Of a stretch of DNA of 64,000 nt, positions 54,860 to 64,000 are shown piece after piece. Under the pieces are notes generated by a model. The model saw nothing but the letters and a program-made list of their open reading frames with translations. It was not told where the DNA came from and searched no databases. Each line of letters opens with the position of its first letter. Within the stretch, counting starts at the first letter, position 1. Location of the stretch: contig NZ_VFVL01000004.1 of assembly GCF_006442815.1 (NCBI RefSeq), forward strand, positions 1-64,000. Direction: 5' to 3'. Source of the DNA: Mesorhizobium sp. B2-4-3. Lineage in GTDB: Bacteria > Pseudomonadota > Alphaproteobacteria > Rhizobiales > Rhizobiaceae. A program made the translations under genes and the position numbers.

Positions 54860-55258
54860 ATGTCGCTCGGCCCGCTTCTGTCGGCGCCTCCTCCCATTCC
54901 ATGGCATGCATTCGCGGCCTTCGCCGCGCTCGCCGTGGGCGGCGCCCAGCTGGCGCTGCCCAAGGGCAATACGCGGCACCGGGTGATGGGTTATGCCTGG
55001 GTGACGCTGATGCTGGTCATCGCCATATCGAGTTTCTGGATCCAGCAAATCCGGCTCATCGGCCCGTTCAGTCCGATCCATCTGTTGTCGATCCTGGTGC
55101 TGGTCACCGTGCCGCTGGCGGCTTGGTATGCGCACACGCATAAGGTGACCGCGCATCGCGGCGCCATGATCAAGCTCTATTTGTTCGCGCTGGTCGGCGC
55201 CGGCATCTTCACGCTGCTGCCTGGCCGGATCATGCACGCCGTCGTGTTCGGCCAGTAG
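54860..55258 (+). CDS. DUF2306 family membrane protein
   Basis: A 132-residue membrane protein with four predicted helices: FAAFAALAVGGAQLAL, VMGYAWVTLMLVIAISSFWI, IHLLSILVLVTVPLAAWYA and LYLFALVGAGIFTLLPGRIM. HxxxG/GxxW placements (HRVMGYAW, AHRGAMIKL) match DUF2306, whose function is unknown. It starts 34 bases after ssb and may be read through from the SOS promoter. Confidence 0.85.
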   Translation: MSLGPLLSAPPPIPWHAFAAFAALAVGGAQLALPKGNTRHRVMGYAWVTLMLVIAISSFWIQQIRLIGPFSPIHLLSILVLVTVPLAAWYAHTHKVTAHRGAMIKLYLFALVGAGIFTLLPGRIMHAVVFGQ

Positions 55259-55288
55259 GGCTGCAGGAACCTCGTAAGGAAGATCAAC

Positions 55289-55759
<471 letters not shown>

Positions 55760-55765
55760 TACTGT

Positions 55766-56395
55766 TCAAGCGGCCATCAGCGCCTTGATGCCATCGGCGA
55801 CGAACTGCACCGCGAGTGCCGCGAGGATCACGCCGAGCAGCCTGGTCAGGATCGAGCGGCCGGTCTGGCCGAGGATGCGGTCGATGCGCTCGGACAGCAC
55901 GAAAACCAGAAAGGTGATCACCAGGCAGATCGCTATGATGCCGACCAGCGCCGCCTGAGCGCCAAAACCCTGGAAGGAGCCCGACAGCAGCACGGTTGCC
56001 GAAATGGCGCCGGGGCCGGCGATCAGCGGGATCGCCAGCGGGAAGGCGGCGATGTTGTGGATCATGTCCTTGGTGATGGCGACGTCGCCGATCTTTTCCT
56101 TGCGGTCCTGGCGGCGCTCGAAAACCATCTCGAAGGCGATGAAGAACAAGAGAAAACCGCCGGCGACGCGGAAGGCCGGCAGCGTGATGCCGAACACCGA
56201 CAGGATCGAGGCGCCGGCGATCGCAAACAGCGCCATGACCAGGAAGCCAATCACCGAAGCGCGCACCGAGACCTGCTGACGCTCCTCGCGGTTCATGCCG
56301 CGCGTCACGGCGAGGAAGAGCGGCGCCAGCCCCGGCGGGTCGATGGTCACCAGGATGGTGACGAAGGCGTTGAACAGGCTGTCGAAACTCGGCAT
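55766..56395 (-). CDS. MarC family integral membrane protein
   Basis: A 209-residue membrane protein with six helices. It opens FDSLFNAFVTILVTIDPPGLAPLFLAVT, a conserved MarC start with the Asp-Pro-Pro motif, followed by GFLLFFIAFEMVF and AAFPLAIPLIAGPGAISATVLL. The family was once linked to multiple antibiotic resistance but its role remains unclear. ATG 56395 is the natural start before the first helix. It ends seven bases from the tandem repeat. Confidence 0.92.
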   Translation of the reverse strand: MPSFDSLFNAFVTILVTIDPPGLAPLFLAVTRGMNREERQQVSVRASVIGFLVMALFAIAGASILSVFGITLPAFRVAGGFLLFFIAFEMVFERRQDRKEKIGDVAITKDMIHNIAAFPLAIPLIAGPGAISATVLLSGSFQGFGAQAALVGIIAICLVITFLVFVLSERIDRILGQTGRSILTRLLGVILAALAVQFVADGIKALMAA

Positions 56396-56709
56396 CGCTG
56401 GTCCCCTCCCGCCGGGCGAAGCCCGCACCTCCGCGTTCCCTAACAGGCACATTGGTAGAGCAAAGCAGGTCCAATGGAAACCGTGCGGGATGCGGGGAAT
56501 TCGGTCGCCTCAATCCTGCAATTGAGTAGCGCTGGCTCACACCACTGCACGTTAATTCCGGGCAATGCCATGGCAGTTCGTGCCAAGCGGAACCAGTTCG
56601 CTCAGCGCCGAGACGGAAGAACACCAGCATCGTAGACGCATTTGGACGCGATCTCCGACGCGATTGCCGGTCCGGGCCGCGAGCAAAATGTCGAAGCGGA
56701 AGGGCAAAC
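56396..56709. other. Intergenic region between marC and a lipoprotein gene
   Basis: Divergent promoters are expected here. I see no repeat, RNA gene or good small gene. The last bases hold an AAGGG ribosome site for the GTG start at 56710. Confidence 0.4.
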
Positions 56710-57108
56710 GTGAAGAAAATAATGTTTTTGATGGTAAGCGTTCTGGTGGCCGGGTGCAGCCAGACGACGACAAGTGCGCCCGAGAGCAGGGCAGCAGTGC
56801 CGGCGGCGGGCGAGGCCGCTGCTGTCGCCGCGGGCGCACAGCCGGATTTTGGAGACCAGACGTTCGGCGAAGGCTCCGGCGTTCCGAAAAATCCGGCTTC
56901 CGCCAAACTTTATGCCGACGCGGTCGCACGCGGCCGGGCGTGCAGGGAGCAGGTCTACCAATCGCTCCGTGCCCAACAAGGCCTGGCCACGGCGAGCAGC
57001 GTCATAGCCGGGCTGGCCGGGCCGGCCGGCCAGGCCGCCCAGCTATTGCGAAGAGGCGTCGGTGGAGGCCTTATGCTGCAAAACCAGGCGCGGATGTTCA
57101 CATGCTGA
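56710..57108 (+). CDS. Putative lipoprotein, hypothetical
   Basis: A 132-residue exported protein. The signal MKKIMFLMVSVLVAGC ends in a lipobox (LVAGC), so Cys16 should be acylated. The mature part is Ala/Gly/Pro-rich, then helical (KNPASAKLYADAVARGRACREQVYQSLRAQQGLATA), ending in a Gly/Ala segment and a terminal Cys. The GTG start at 56710 has AAGGG six bases upstream and yields the full signal. No named domain is recognised. Confidence 0.75.
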   Translation: MKKIMFLMVSVLVAGCSQTTTSAPESRAAVPAAGEAAAVAAGAQPDFGDQTFGEGSGVPKNPASAKLYADAVARGRACREQVYQSLRAQQGLATASSVIAGLAGPAGQAAQLLRRGVGGGLMLQNQARMFTC

Positions 57109-57375
57109 GAATGATTTTTTGGCAGTGCGAAACCCCCGTCGGCCGAACATGCGCGTTTGCCTTTGTTCGCGAAGATCATCCAAGGTAGTGGAAAGCCGCC
57201 TCCAGCCAGAGAAGCTACCCACTGGGATGAGTCCTGCGATGGGCACAGCGGGACCAACAAAAATGTTCACTGTGCTGCAAATCTGCCTTGGCGGTGATAG
57301 GACAAGCGGGAACGCTCCCATTTCAGCGCCGTGAACGGGCGAAGTGGGATCCCGCAGCCGGTCTGGTCAAGTGAC

Positions 57376-58335
57376 ATGGAGTATTTTTCGACCGATGACA
57401 TCCCGGCACGCGACCGCATGGCATTGTTTCATGATGTCGTTGCTCGCCACATTGCCGGCAGGGCATTCACAGCCGTCAGCAGAGCGGAAATTCGAGTGGA
57501 GATAGCGGCTTTCGGCCTGCCCGATCAGGTCACGGTTGCAACCGGCAGCTACTCGCCGATTTACGGAGCGCGCACGCGTGAACTGCTGAACGACGGCCGC
57601 GACAACTATCTGCTGACCATCCATACCCGTGAGCATGAAGTTTCGGTCGATGGCCGTAAGCCAATGACGGTGCCTGCTGGCAATCTGATGCTCATCAACG
57701 AAGCGATCTGCTCGAATTTCCAACTGCCCGAAACCGCCGTGAAGGTCGTTTCATTGAAGCGCTCGCGACTAGCGAGGCTGGTGCCGCGCATCGAGGTCGA
57801 AGCGTTCCATCACATTCCCGTAGTCGCGCCGGGCATGCCGCTCCTCACAGGTTATGCGGATATTCTGCGCGAAAACCCACCACAGGGAGAACAAGCACGC
57901 CAGATCGCTGCCAACCATCTTCACGATCTCGCCGCGCTCGTCCTTGATGGCTTTGTCAATGGCGGGGCCGCCCGTAATGAAGTTGGCATTCGGGCGGTCC
58001 GGCTGGATCTGATCAAGAAGGAGGTTCTACGCCATTTGCAGGATCCGGATTTCGGTATCGACGCCGCGGCGAGACGACAAGGGATCACGCCGCGCTACAT
58101 TCAACGCCTGTTTGAGGCCGAAGGCGTCACCTTCTCCGAATTCCTGCGAGCCAGCAGATTGGATATGGCCTTTCGCCTGCTACGACAATCGACGTCGGGT
58201 GAAAGCACGATTTCGGCCCTGGCCTACGATTGCGGCTTTCGCGATATTTCCACTTTCAACCGTGGTTTCCAGCGGCGATACGGTGCCACACCGTCGGATG
58301 TCAGAGCGGACACGATGCGCCGCCGCTACGATTGA
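57376..58335 (+). CDS. AraC family transcriptional regulator (AraC-binding-2 type)
   Basis: A 319-residue regulator. The N-terminal ligand domain begins MEYFSTDDIPARDRMALFHDVVARHI, which resembles the AraC_binding_2 start, and the C-terminal double helix-turn-helix contains GIDAAARRQGITPRYIQRLFEAEGVTFSEFLRASRLDMAF followed by TISALAYDCGFRDISTFNRGFQRRYGATPSDVRA. The ATG at 57376 fits the family; a GTG at 57331 would add 15 residues. It is isolated, with no adjacent target suggested by orientation. Confidence 0.88.
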   Translation: MEYFSTDDIPARDRMALFHDVVARHIAGRAFTAVSRAEIRVEIAAFGLPDQVTVATGSYSPIYGARTRELLNDGRDNYLLTIHTREHEVSVDGRKPMTVPAGNLMLINEAICSNFQLPETAVKVVSLKRSRLARLVPRIEVEAFHHIPVVAPGMPLLTGYADILRENPPQGEQARQIAANHLHDLAALVLDGFVNGGAARNEVGIRAVRLDLIKKEVLRHLQDPDFGIDAAARRQGITPRYIQRLFEAEGVTFSEFLRASRLDMAFRLLRQSTSGESTISALAYDCGFRDISTFNRGFQRRYGATPSDVRADTMRRRYD

Positions 58336-58390
58336 CCAATCCGCGGAATGGTTGAAAGCCGCCTAAAAAACGCCGACTTCACGCGTTGAA

Positions 58391-58420
58391 GACGTTCGCA
58401 CTTTCCCGGAATCTCTCTAG
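58391..58420. repeat. Degenerate half-copy of the gcaattcc/ggaattgc repeat
   Basis: gcactttcccggaatctctctag resembles the right half of the repeat and overlaps the stop codon of the minus-strand gene at 58417. The left half is not recognisable. Confidence 0.4.
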
Positions 58421-58947
58421 CCGTCATTCATGCGGCGCGCCAGGAACTCGACTTCGAGCCGCCATGTCTCGCCATTGTCGTGCGAGCGCTCGCCGAGCCA
58501 GCGGAAGGAATCGTTGGTGATGCGCGAAAAGCTCCAGCGCACCGACGCGCCGCTGTCATCGACGCCTTGCTGGACGATCATGTCGCCCTCGGCGCGGCCG
58601 AGCTGGCTGCTGAAATAACGGCTGCGCGGATCGCTCCAGAAAATGTGCCAGGCATCGATGCCGGGGTCGTAGACGCGCAGCGTCGTGCCGTAGAAGGTCC
58701 ATGGGCCGAGGGAAGGCGAGGGGCCGGCATCGCGCGCGGGCAGGATCCAAACGTCCTGCACCGCATTGCCTTCCAGCACCCAACCGAAATGCACCTCGCC
58801 GCGGCCGGTCAGCATCGCGCCGTCCTCGAGGTGGCGCGTGGCGTCGAATGTCCAGGCGCCGACAAAACGGCCGTAGAGGTTCAGCTTTTCGGCAAGGTCA
58901 GGATTGGGGCCTTCGCTACGCAGGGCGTCGGCAAAGGGATCGGTCAT
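58417..58947 (-). CDS. Hypothetical protein, DUF1579-like
   Basis: A 176-residue soluble protein. Its pattern of alternating strands (VGAWTFDATRHLEDGAMLTGRGEVHFGWVLEGNAVQDVWIL, then TFYGTTLRVYDPGIDAWHIFW) resembles the lipocalin-like DUF1579 family of unknown function. No catalytic motif is visible. The gene is divergent from an AraC regulator, separated by about 85 bases, so the regulator may control it. Confidence 0.78.
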   Translation of the reverse strand: MTDPFADALRSEGPNPDLAEKLNLYGRFVGAWTFDATRHLEDGAMLTGRGEVHFGWVLEGNAVQDVWILPARDAGPSPSLGPWTFYGTTLRVYDPGIDAWHIFWSDPRSRYFSSQLGRAEGDMIVQQGVDDSGASVRWSFSRITNDSFRWLGERSHDNGETWRLEVEFLARRMNDG

Positions 58948-59031
58948 GGTGCTGCCTCATCTGTCAGGAGAGTGGAGCGATAGGCCCAAGGCAGGGTTCT
59001 GCGCTTGGGAAAAATTGCTATCCTTTGGGCC

Positions 59032-59862
59032 ATGACGACGACCGCAAGGATCCTGGCCTCGGGGCAAGGCTGGCAAGTGGCTGACGTGGTGTGCACGGCC
59101 CGCGCCGGCGACCGGCCGTTCGAGGAAGAGCATCGCAGCTTCTGCGTCGCCGCCGTGACCAGCGGCACGTTCCGCTACCGCACCCGCCAAGGCACGGCGG
59201 TGCTGTCGCCCGGCGCCATTTTGCTCGGCAATCCCGGCGCCTGCTATGAATGCGGCCATGAGCACGGTGCCGGCGACCGCTGCCTCTCCTTCCATTTTGC
59301 CCCGAACTACATGGAACGCGTCGTTGCCGACGTGCCGGGCGCCAGGCGTCTCGGCTTTGGCGCGGCTCGCCTGCCGCCTCTACCGGTGCTGGCGCCGCTG
59401 CTGGCCGAAGCGGAAGCCGCGCGCGAGACCGATGATGGCGATGCTTTCGAGGAACTCAGCCTGCGCATTGCCGGCGCGGTGGTTGCCACTGCCTCCGGCT
59501 CAACAAAGACCGATCGGGCGCCCAGCCGCCGCGACCAGAAACGCGTTGCCGAGGCGGTGCGCCTCATCGAACTCAATGCGGACCGGCCGCTTTCGCTGCC
59601 CGAACTGGCCGGCGAGACCGCAACTAGCCCGTATCATTTCCTGCGCACATTCCGGCGGGTCGCCGGGATGACGCCATACCAGTTCCTGCTGCGAACCAGA
59701 CTGCACCGGGCAGCGGTGCGACTGCGCACGTCAACCGAGGCAATCTCGGCGATCGCCTTCGACGCCGGCTTCAACGATCTGTCGACCTTCAACCGCCGTT
59801 TCCGGCGCGAAATGGGAGATGCGCCCGGCGTTTATCGCGCTAGACGCGCAGGCCGGCGCTGA
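59032..59862 (+). CDS. AraC family transcriptional regulator
   Basis: A 276-residue regulator with an N-terminal cupin-like domain (RYRTRQGTAVLSPGAILLGNPGACYECGHEHGAGDRCLSFHF) and a C-terminal double helix-turn-helix: LSLPELAGETATSPYHFLRTFRRVAGMTPYQFLLRTRL and EAISAIAFDAGFNDLSTFNRRFRREMGDAPGVYR. The sensor half contains a Cys/His-rich stretch (YECGHEHGAGDRCLSFH) that might bind a metal or electrophile. ATG 59032 is chosen over an upstream TTG. It is divergent from the DUF1579-like gene. Confidence 0.9.
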   Translation: MTTTARILASGQGWQVADVVCTARAGDRPFEEEHRSFCVAAVTSGTFRYRTRQGTAVLSPGAILLGNPGACYECGHEHGAGDRCLSFHFAPNYMERVVADVPGARRLGFGAARLPPLPVLAPLLAEAEAARETDDGDAFEELSLRIAGAVVATASGSTKTDRAPSRRDQKRVAEAVRLIELNADRPLSLPELAGETATSPYHFLRTFRRVAGMTPYQFLLRTRLHRAAVRLRTSTEAISAIAFDAGFNDLSTFNRRFRREMGDAPGVYRARRAGRR

Positions 59863-59992
59863 CAGCGGTCCGGGTGGTGTTCTGACGGGCCTTGTCAAGC
59901 AAGCACGATAAGTCCTGTGGCCATATCGTCGCAATCAGCGGTATCCACTTGAAATTGCCGCAAAAATTGTCTCTGGAAAAGTGGCGTCGGCA

Positions 59993-60020
59993 TTGGAGTT
60001 TCGCCCCGGCTTCCTATATA
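59993..60020 (+). promoter_or_regulatory. Possible gyrA promoter
   Basis: TTGGAG (59993-59998), 16-base spacer, TATATA (60015-60020), 37 bases before the start codon. Plausible but imperfect. Confidence 0.35.
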
Positions 60021-60056
60021 AGCAGCCAGTGATTCCCGACTGGATTGTGACCTGAT

Positions 60057-62843
60057 TTGACCGACCAGAAGACACCGCGCGGGCCGGACGGCGGCCCCAC
60101 CGGCATCGAGCCGATTTCGATCATCGAGGAGATGCAGCGCTCCTATCTCGATTACGCCATGAGCGTGATCGTCAGCCGCGCGCTGCCCGACGTGCGCGAC
60201 GGCCTGAAGCCGGTGCATCGCCGCATCCTCTATGCCTCGCATGAGAGCGGCTACCACTGGAATCGCAAATATGTGAAGTCGGCCCGCCCGGTCGCCGACG
60301 TGATGGGTAAATACCATCCGCATGGCGACGCCTCGATCTATGATGCGCTGGTGCGCATGGCGCAGGACTGGTCGCTGCGCGTGCCGCTGATCGACGGTCA
60401 GGGCAATTTCGGCTCGATCGACGGCGATCCGCCGGCGGCGATGCGCTACACCGAGTCCAGGCTCACCAAGGTCGCGCATGAGCTCTTGGAGGACATCGAC
60501 AAGGAAACCGTCGATTTCCAGGATACTTACGACGCGTCCGGCAGCGAGCCCAAGGTGCTGCCGGCCCGTTTCCCAAACCTTCTGGTCAACGGCTCCGGCG
60601 GCATCGCCGTCGGCATGGCCACCAACATTCCACCGCACAATCTCGTCGAAGTCTGCAACGGCGCCATCGCTCTCATCGACAATCCGGCGATCGACCTGAC
60701 GGCGCTGATGGAGATCGTGCCCGGCCCGGATTTCCCGACCGGCGGCATCGTGCTCGGCCGTTCGGGCATCTACAACGCCTATTCGACAGGCCGCGGCTCG
60801 ATCGTCATGCGCGGCCGCGTCGAGATAGAGCAGCGTGGCAATGACCGCGAATCCATCATCGTCACCGAGATTCCCTATCAGGTGAACAAGGCCTCGATGA
60901 TCGAGAAGATGGCCGAGCTGGTGCGCGACAAGCGCATCGAGGGCATTTCCGACATCCGCGACGAGAGCGACCGCCAGGGCTACCGCGTCGTCGTGGAGTT
61001 GAAGCGCGACGCCGTGGCCGACGTCGTCCTCAACCAGCTCTACCGCTTCACGCCGCTGCAAACCTCGTTCGGCGCCAATATGGTAGCGCTCAACGGCGGC
61101 AAGCCGGAAGTGCTGACGCTGATCGACATGCTGAAGGCCTTTGTCGGCTTCCGCGAGGAAGTCGTCAGCCGTCGCACGAAGTATCTGCTGCGCAAGGCGC
61201 GCGAGCGGGCGCATGTGTTGGTCGGTCTGGCGATTGCCGTCGCCAATATCGACGAGGTGATCAAGCTGATCCGCACCGCGCCGGATCCGCAGACGGCGCG
61301 CGAGCAGTTGATGGAGCGGCGCTGGCCGTCGCACGACGTTGCTCCGCTGATCCAGCTGATCGACGATCCGCGCCACCGCATCAACGAGGACGGCACCTAT
61401 AATCTGTCCGAGGAACAGGCGCGCGCCATCCTTGACCTGCGCCTGCAGCGCCTGACCGCGCTCGGCCGCGACGAGATCGCCGATGAGTTGAATCAGATCG
61501 GCGTTGAAATCGTTGATTTCCTTGATATTTTGTCGTCGCGCGCGCGCATCCAGCAGATCGTCAAGGACGAGCTGGTCGCGGTCCGCGACGAGTTCGGCAC
61601 GCCGCGCCGCACCGAGCTGACCGACGGCGGTTCGGATATGGAAGACGAGGACCTGATCCAGCGCGAGGACATGGTCGTCACCGTCAGCCATTCCGGCTAC
61701 ATCAAGCGCGTGCCGCTCTCGCTCTACCGGGCGCAGCGCCGCGGCGGCAAGGGCCGCTCCGGCATGTCGACCAAGGAAGAGGATTTCGTCACCCGGCTGT
61801 TCGTCGCCAACACGCATACGCCGGTGCTGTTCTTCTCCTCGCGCGGCATCGTCTACAAGGAAAAGGTCTGGCGGCTGCCGATCGGCAACCCGCAATCGCG
61901 CGGCAAGGCGCTGATCAACATGCTGCCGCTCGAGCAGGGCGAGCGCATCACGACCATCATGCCGCTGCCGGAGGACGAAACCAGCTGGGGCGAGCTCGAC
62001 GTGATGTTCGCGACCACGCGCGGCACCGTGCGCCGCAACAAGCTGTCCGACTTCGTCCAGGTCAACCGCAACGGCAAGATCGCCATGAAGCTGGAGGAAG
62101 AGGGCGACGAGATCCTCGGCGTCGAGACCTGCACCGACAATGACGATGTGCTTCTGACCGCGAATTCCGGCCAGTGCATCCGTTTCCGGGTCTCCGACGT
62201 GCGTGTCTTCCAGAGCCGCAATTCCGTCGGCGTGCGCGGCATAACCATGGCCGAGACGGACCGGATCATCTCGATGTCCATCATCGAGAATGTCGATGCG
62301 TCGCCCGCCGAGCGCGCGGCCTATCTGAAGCGCGCCGCAGCCGAGCGCCGGCTTGCCGTCGGCGGCGCGGCCGAGGAGGAGGAGATCGCGCTCACCAATG
62401 AGGAAATCGGCGAGGAAGCCGAGCTTTCCGAGGAGCGCTACGAGTTCCTCAGGGCGCATGAAAAGCTTGTGCTGACGGTGACCGAATATGGCTACGGCAA
62501 GCGCTCGTCTTCCTACGATTTCCGACTCACTGGCCGCGGCGGCAAAGGCATCCGCGCCACCGACGTGTCGAAAGTTGCCGAGATCGGCCGCCTGGTCGCG
62601 ACCTTCCCGGTCGGCAACGACGATCAGATCATGCTGGTTTCGGACGGCGGCACTGTCATCCGCGTGCCGGTCAACGGCATACGCTTCGCCAGCCGCGCCA
62701 CCAAGGGCGTGACGATCTTCAACACGGCCGAAGGCGAGAAGGTCGTGTCGGTGGAGCGGATTTCGGAGCCGCAGGCCGACGATGAGGTCGAGGACGTGTC
62801 TTCGAGCGAGACTGGCGCGGACGACACGGGCGGGAGCGAATAG
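60057..62843 (+). CDS. gyrA: DNA gyrase subunit A
   Basis: A 928-residue catalytic subunit of gyrase, which introduces negative supercoils with GyrB. The active-site tyrosine is Y131 in AMRYTESRL. The quinolone-resistance region reads [19 protein letters not shown], where the position equal to Escherichia coli Ser83 is Ala92 and Asp87 is conserved (D96). The C-terminal beta-pinwheel includes the GyrA box QRRGGKG. The start is a TTG; no upstream in-frame ATG precedes the conserved N terminus. The acidic tail is slightly long, rich in Asp/Glu/Ser. Confidence 0.97.
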   Translation: MTDQKTPRGPDGGPTGIEPISIIEEMQRSYLDYAMSVIVSRALPDVRDGLKPVHRRILYASHESGYHWNRKYVKSARPVADVMGKYHPHGDASIYDALVRMAQDWSLRVPLIDGQGNFGSIDGDPPAAMRYTESRLTKVAHELLEDIDKETVDFQDTYDASGSEPKVLPARFPNLLVNGSGGIAVGMATNIPPHNLVEVCNGAIALIDNPAIDLTALMEIVPGPDFPTGGIVLGRSGIYNAYSTGRGSIVMRGRVEIEQRGNDRESIIVTEIPYQVNKASMIEKMAELVRDKRIEGISDIRDESDRQGYRVVVELKRDAVADVVLNQLYRFTPLQTSFGANMVALNGGKPEVLTLIDMLKAFVGFREEVVSRRTKYLLRKARERAHVLVGLAIAVANIDEVIKLIRTAPDPQTAREQLMERRWPSHDVAPLIQLIDDPRHRINEDGTYNLSEEQARAILDLRLQRLTALGRDEIADELNQIGVEIVDFLDILSSRARIQQIVKDELVAVRDEFGTPRRTELTDGGSDMEDEDLIQREDMVVTVSHSGYIKRVPLSLYRAQRRGGKGRSGMSTKEEDFVTRLFVANTHTPVLFFSSRGIVYKEKVWRLPIGNPQSRGKALINMLPLEQGERITTIMPLPEDETSWGELDVMFATTRGTVRRNKLSDFVQVNRNGKIAMKLEEEGDEILGVETCTDNDDVLLTANSGQCIRFRVSDVRVFQSRNSVGVRGITMAETDRIISMSIIENVDASPAERAAYLKRAAAERRLAVGGAAEEEEIALTNEEIGEEAELSEERYEFLRAHEKLVLTVTEYGYGKRSSSYDFRLTGRGGKGIRATDVSKVAEIGRLVATFPVGNDDQIMLVSDGGTVIRVPVNGIRFASRATKGVTIFNTAEGEKVVSVERISEPQADDEVEDVSSSETGADDTGGSE

Positions 62844-62860
62844 TCTTTCGTCCGGCTTAA

Positions 62861-62877
62861 CCGGCCCTTTGGGCCGG
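62861..62877. terminator. Stem-loop after gyrA (weak terminator)
   Basis: CCGGCCC (62861-62867) pairs with GGGCCGG (62871-62877) around a TTT loop. No T run follows on either strand, so termination would be weak or Rho-assisted. Confidence 0.4.
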
Positions 62878-62894
62878 CTCGGTCATGGTGGGGA

Positions 62895-63047
62895 TCAGTG
62901 GCGGCGGTAGACGTTGCGATGGGCAAAACCATCGAGCCGCTTGGTGTTGGCCTTGACGCGCACCCGCGCTGCTTCCTGATGCAACCCGAATGCGGTCGCG
63001 ATCATCATCACGATGGTCATTGCAGTGGCGAGCATGTAGATCAGCAT
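62895..63047 (-). CDS. Small single-helix membrane protein (50 aa)
   Basis: A 50-residue frame: MLIYMLATAMTIVMMIATAF is one membrane helix, followed by a basic tail with KANTKRLDGFAHRNVYRRH. An AGGAGA sits eight to nine bases before the ATG. Codon usage and the positive-inside tail support a genuine gene. It lies antiparallel between gyrA and coaD. No homologue name is known to me. Confidence 0.65.
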   Translation of the reverse strand: MLIYMLATAMTIVMMIATAFGLHQEAARVRVKANTKRLDGFAHRNVYRRH

Positions 63048-63238
63048 TTGCGTGTTCTCCTGCACTTACAACGGTGACATGGGGATTTGGTTTCATCCCT
63101 TGAAGCGTCAACCTAGTGAACGCTGCGTGAAACGTTCGTGATCGTCGCATTCATCTGTCGTTCATCGGCGCGAAAAGGTTCACGCACGCCTCATCAATCG
63201 GATTTGCCTTCCGCCCGCCCGCCCGCTAGAAGCCTGCC

Positions 63239-63739
63239 ATGACCGAACGCACCGCCCTTTATGCCGGCTCCTTCGACCCGCTGACCAACGGCCATCTCGA
63301 TGTGCTGAAAGCGTCGCTGGCGGTGGCCGACATCGTCTATGCGGCGATCGGTATTCACCCGGGCAAGAAGCCGTTGTTTTCCTTCGAGGAACGCGTTGAG
63401 TTGATCGAGGCCGCAACCAAGGCCGAATTCGGACGCGACAGCGATCGTATCAAGGTCGTCTCCTTCGACGGGCTGGTCATCGACGCGGCCCGCAAGCACA
63501 GCGCCTCGATCATGATCCGGGGGCTGCGCGACGGCACCGACCTCGATTATGAAATGCAGATGGCCGGCATGAACGAGACGATGGCGCCGGAATTGCAGAC
63601 GGTTTTTCTGCCCGCCAGCCCTTCGGTGCGCACCATTACCGCCACACTTGTGCGCCAGATTGCCTCGATGGGCGGCGACATCCGCCCATTCGTGCCTACG
63701 GCCGTTGCCGGCGCGCTCACCGCCAAGTTCACCAAATAG
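63239..63739 (+). CDS. coaD: Phosphopantetheine adenylyltransferase
   Basis: Adenylates 4'-phosphopantetheine to dephospho-CoA, the fourth step in CoA synthesis. The 166-residue nucleotidyltransferase shows [16 protein letters not shown] (residues 8-23) with the T/HxGH nucleotide motif as NGHL (H19), the [19 protein letters not shown] loop near residue 92, and [16 protein letters not shown]. All family signatures are intact. It is followed 18 bases later by a peptidyl-prolyl isomerase, probably in one transcript. Confidence 0.97.
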   Translation: MTERTALYAGSFDPLTNGHLDVLKASLAVADIVYAAIGIHPGKKPLFSFEERVELIEAATKAEFGRDSDRIKVVSFDGLVIDAARKHSASIMIRGLRDGTDLDYEMQMAGMNETMAPELQTVFLPASPSVRTITATLVRQIASMGGDIRPFVPTAVAGALTAKFTK

Positions 63740-63757
63740 GCTTTCCCGGAGATACCC

Positions 63758-64000
63758 ATGCAGCTGAAGAAGCTCGCTTCGTTCCTTGTCGTGCTTGCCG
63801 GCCTTTTCGCGGCGTCCTTGCCTGCCGTCGCCGCCGACAAGGAAAACACCATGATCATCACGCTCAAGGACGGCGACGTGACCATCGCGCTGCGTCCCGA
63901 TCTGGCGCCCAAGCACGTCGCGCAGATCAAGAAGCTGGCGCGCGACGGCGCCTATGACAACGTCGCCTTCCACCGTGTCATCGACGGCTTCATGGCGCAG
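63758..64000 (+). CDS. Cyclophilin-type peptidyl-prolyl isomerase, exported (partial)
   Basis: The first 81 residues are present and the gene runs off the right edge. The signal peptide MQLKKLASFLVVLAGLFAASLPAVAA is followed by NTMIITLKDGDVTIALRPDLAPKHVAQIKKLARDGAYDNVAFHRVIDGFMAQ, the cyclophilin core with the catalytic FHRVI Arg and the start of the IDGFMAQ(G/TGD) loop. It should act on proline bonds in the periplasm. CGGAGA lies eight bases before the ATG. It follows coaD as in many alphaproteobacteria. Confidence 0.93.
   Translation, partial: MQLKKLASFLVVLAGLFAASLPAVAADKENTMIITLKDGDVTIALRPDLAPKHVAQIKKLARDGAYDNVAFHRVIDGFMAQ

Noticed and set aside
59895..62459. An 854-codon open frame on the minus strand
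   Set aside because: It is fully antisense to gyrA, has no recognisable domain, and reflects the third-position GC bias of the real gene.
62861..62877. Strong terminator after gyrA
   Set aside because: The 7-bp stem has no T run on either strand, so it is listed only as weak.

Overview
The window looks like a chromosomal core segment of a Mesorhizobium-type alphaproteobacterium (Rhizobiales, Phyllobacteriaceae). This is inferred from the high GC content, the rhizobial versions of CckA, DksA, ClpP, GyrA and UrtABCDE, the alphaproteobacterial LexA boxes of the form GAAC-N7-GAAC, and several families of short palindromic intergenic repeats. No database search was possible, so species-level placement is an inference. 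I saw no tRNA, rRNA, CRISPR array, prophage or transposase.

Layout. 0-12 kb: edge of a coiled-coil-like protein, an Hpt phosphotransfer protein, a [2Fe-2S] ferredoxin and its NADP reductase (the reductase is flanked by two copies of a 144-nt inverted repeat), a 14-TM drug exporter, a secreted DUF922 metalloprotease-like protein, the folate operon folP-folB-folK, a DUF924 protein, a Kef-type K+/H+ antiporter, and an AraC regulator with a 12-TM exporter. 12-22 kb: a GcvA-like LysR gene divergent from a seven-gene peptide operon (M17 aminopeptidase, S33 peptidase/amidase, and a complete dipeptide-type ABC importer). 22-30 kb: the YcjF/YcjX pair, SixA, DksA, a FliO-like membrane protein, the cell-cycle kinase CckA and a purine nucleoside phosphorylase. 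30-38 kb: two paralogous GMC dehydrogenase modules, one of three genes with a tri-haem cytochrome c and one of two genes, separated by a ribbon-helix-helix protein and a glyoxalase. 38-44 kb: the urea/short-chain amide ABC importer urtABCDE behind a near-consensus sigma-54 promoter. 44-54 kb: small proteins, a diguanylate cyclase, DUF72, GNAT and DUF302 proteins, uvrA and a ClpP paralogue. 54-64 kb: ssb, OsmC, MarC, two AraC regulators, gyrA, a 50-residue membrane protein, coaD and the start of a peptidyl-prolyl isomerase.

Themes. Nitrogen and carbon scavenging is prominent (urea, peptides, alcohol/sugar oxidation in the periplasm). Replication and repair genes (uvrA, ssb, gyrA) are present, and uvrA and ssb each carry a LexA box. 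The window is rich in structured intergenic DNA: at least three dispersed palindromic repeat families, two of which show paired compensatory changes, a row of hairpins between urtA and urtB, and tandem repeats that sit exactly on stop codons. There is no obvious defence island or novel multi-gene system. The least explained signals are the palindromic repeats and a leader-peptide/RBS-hairpin arrangement in front of the 10.5 kb exporter.
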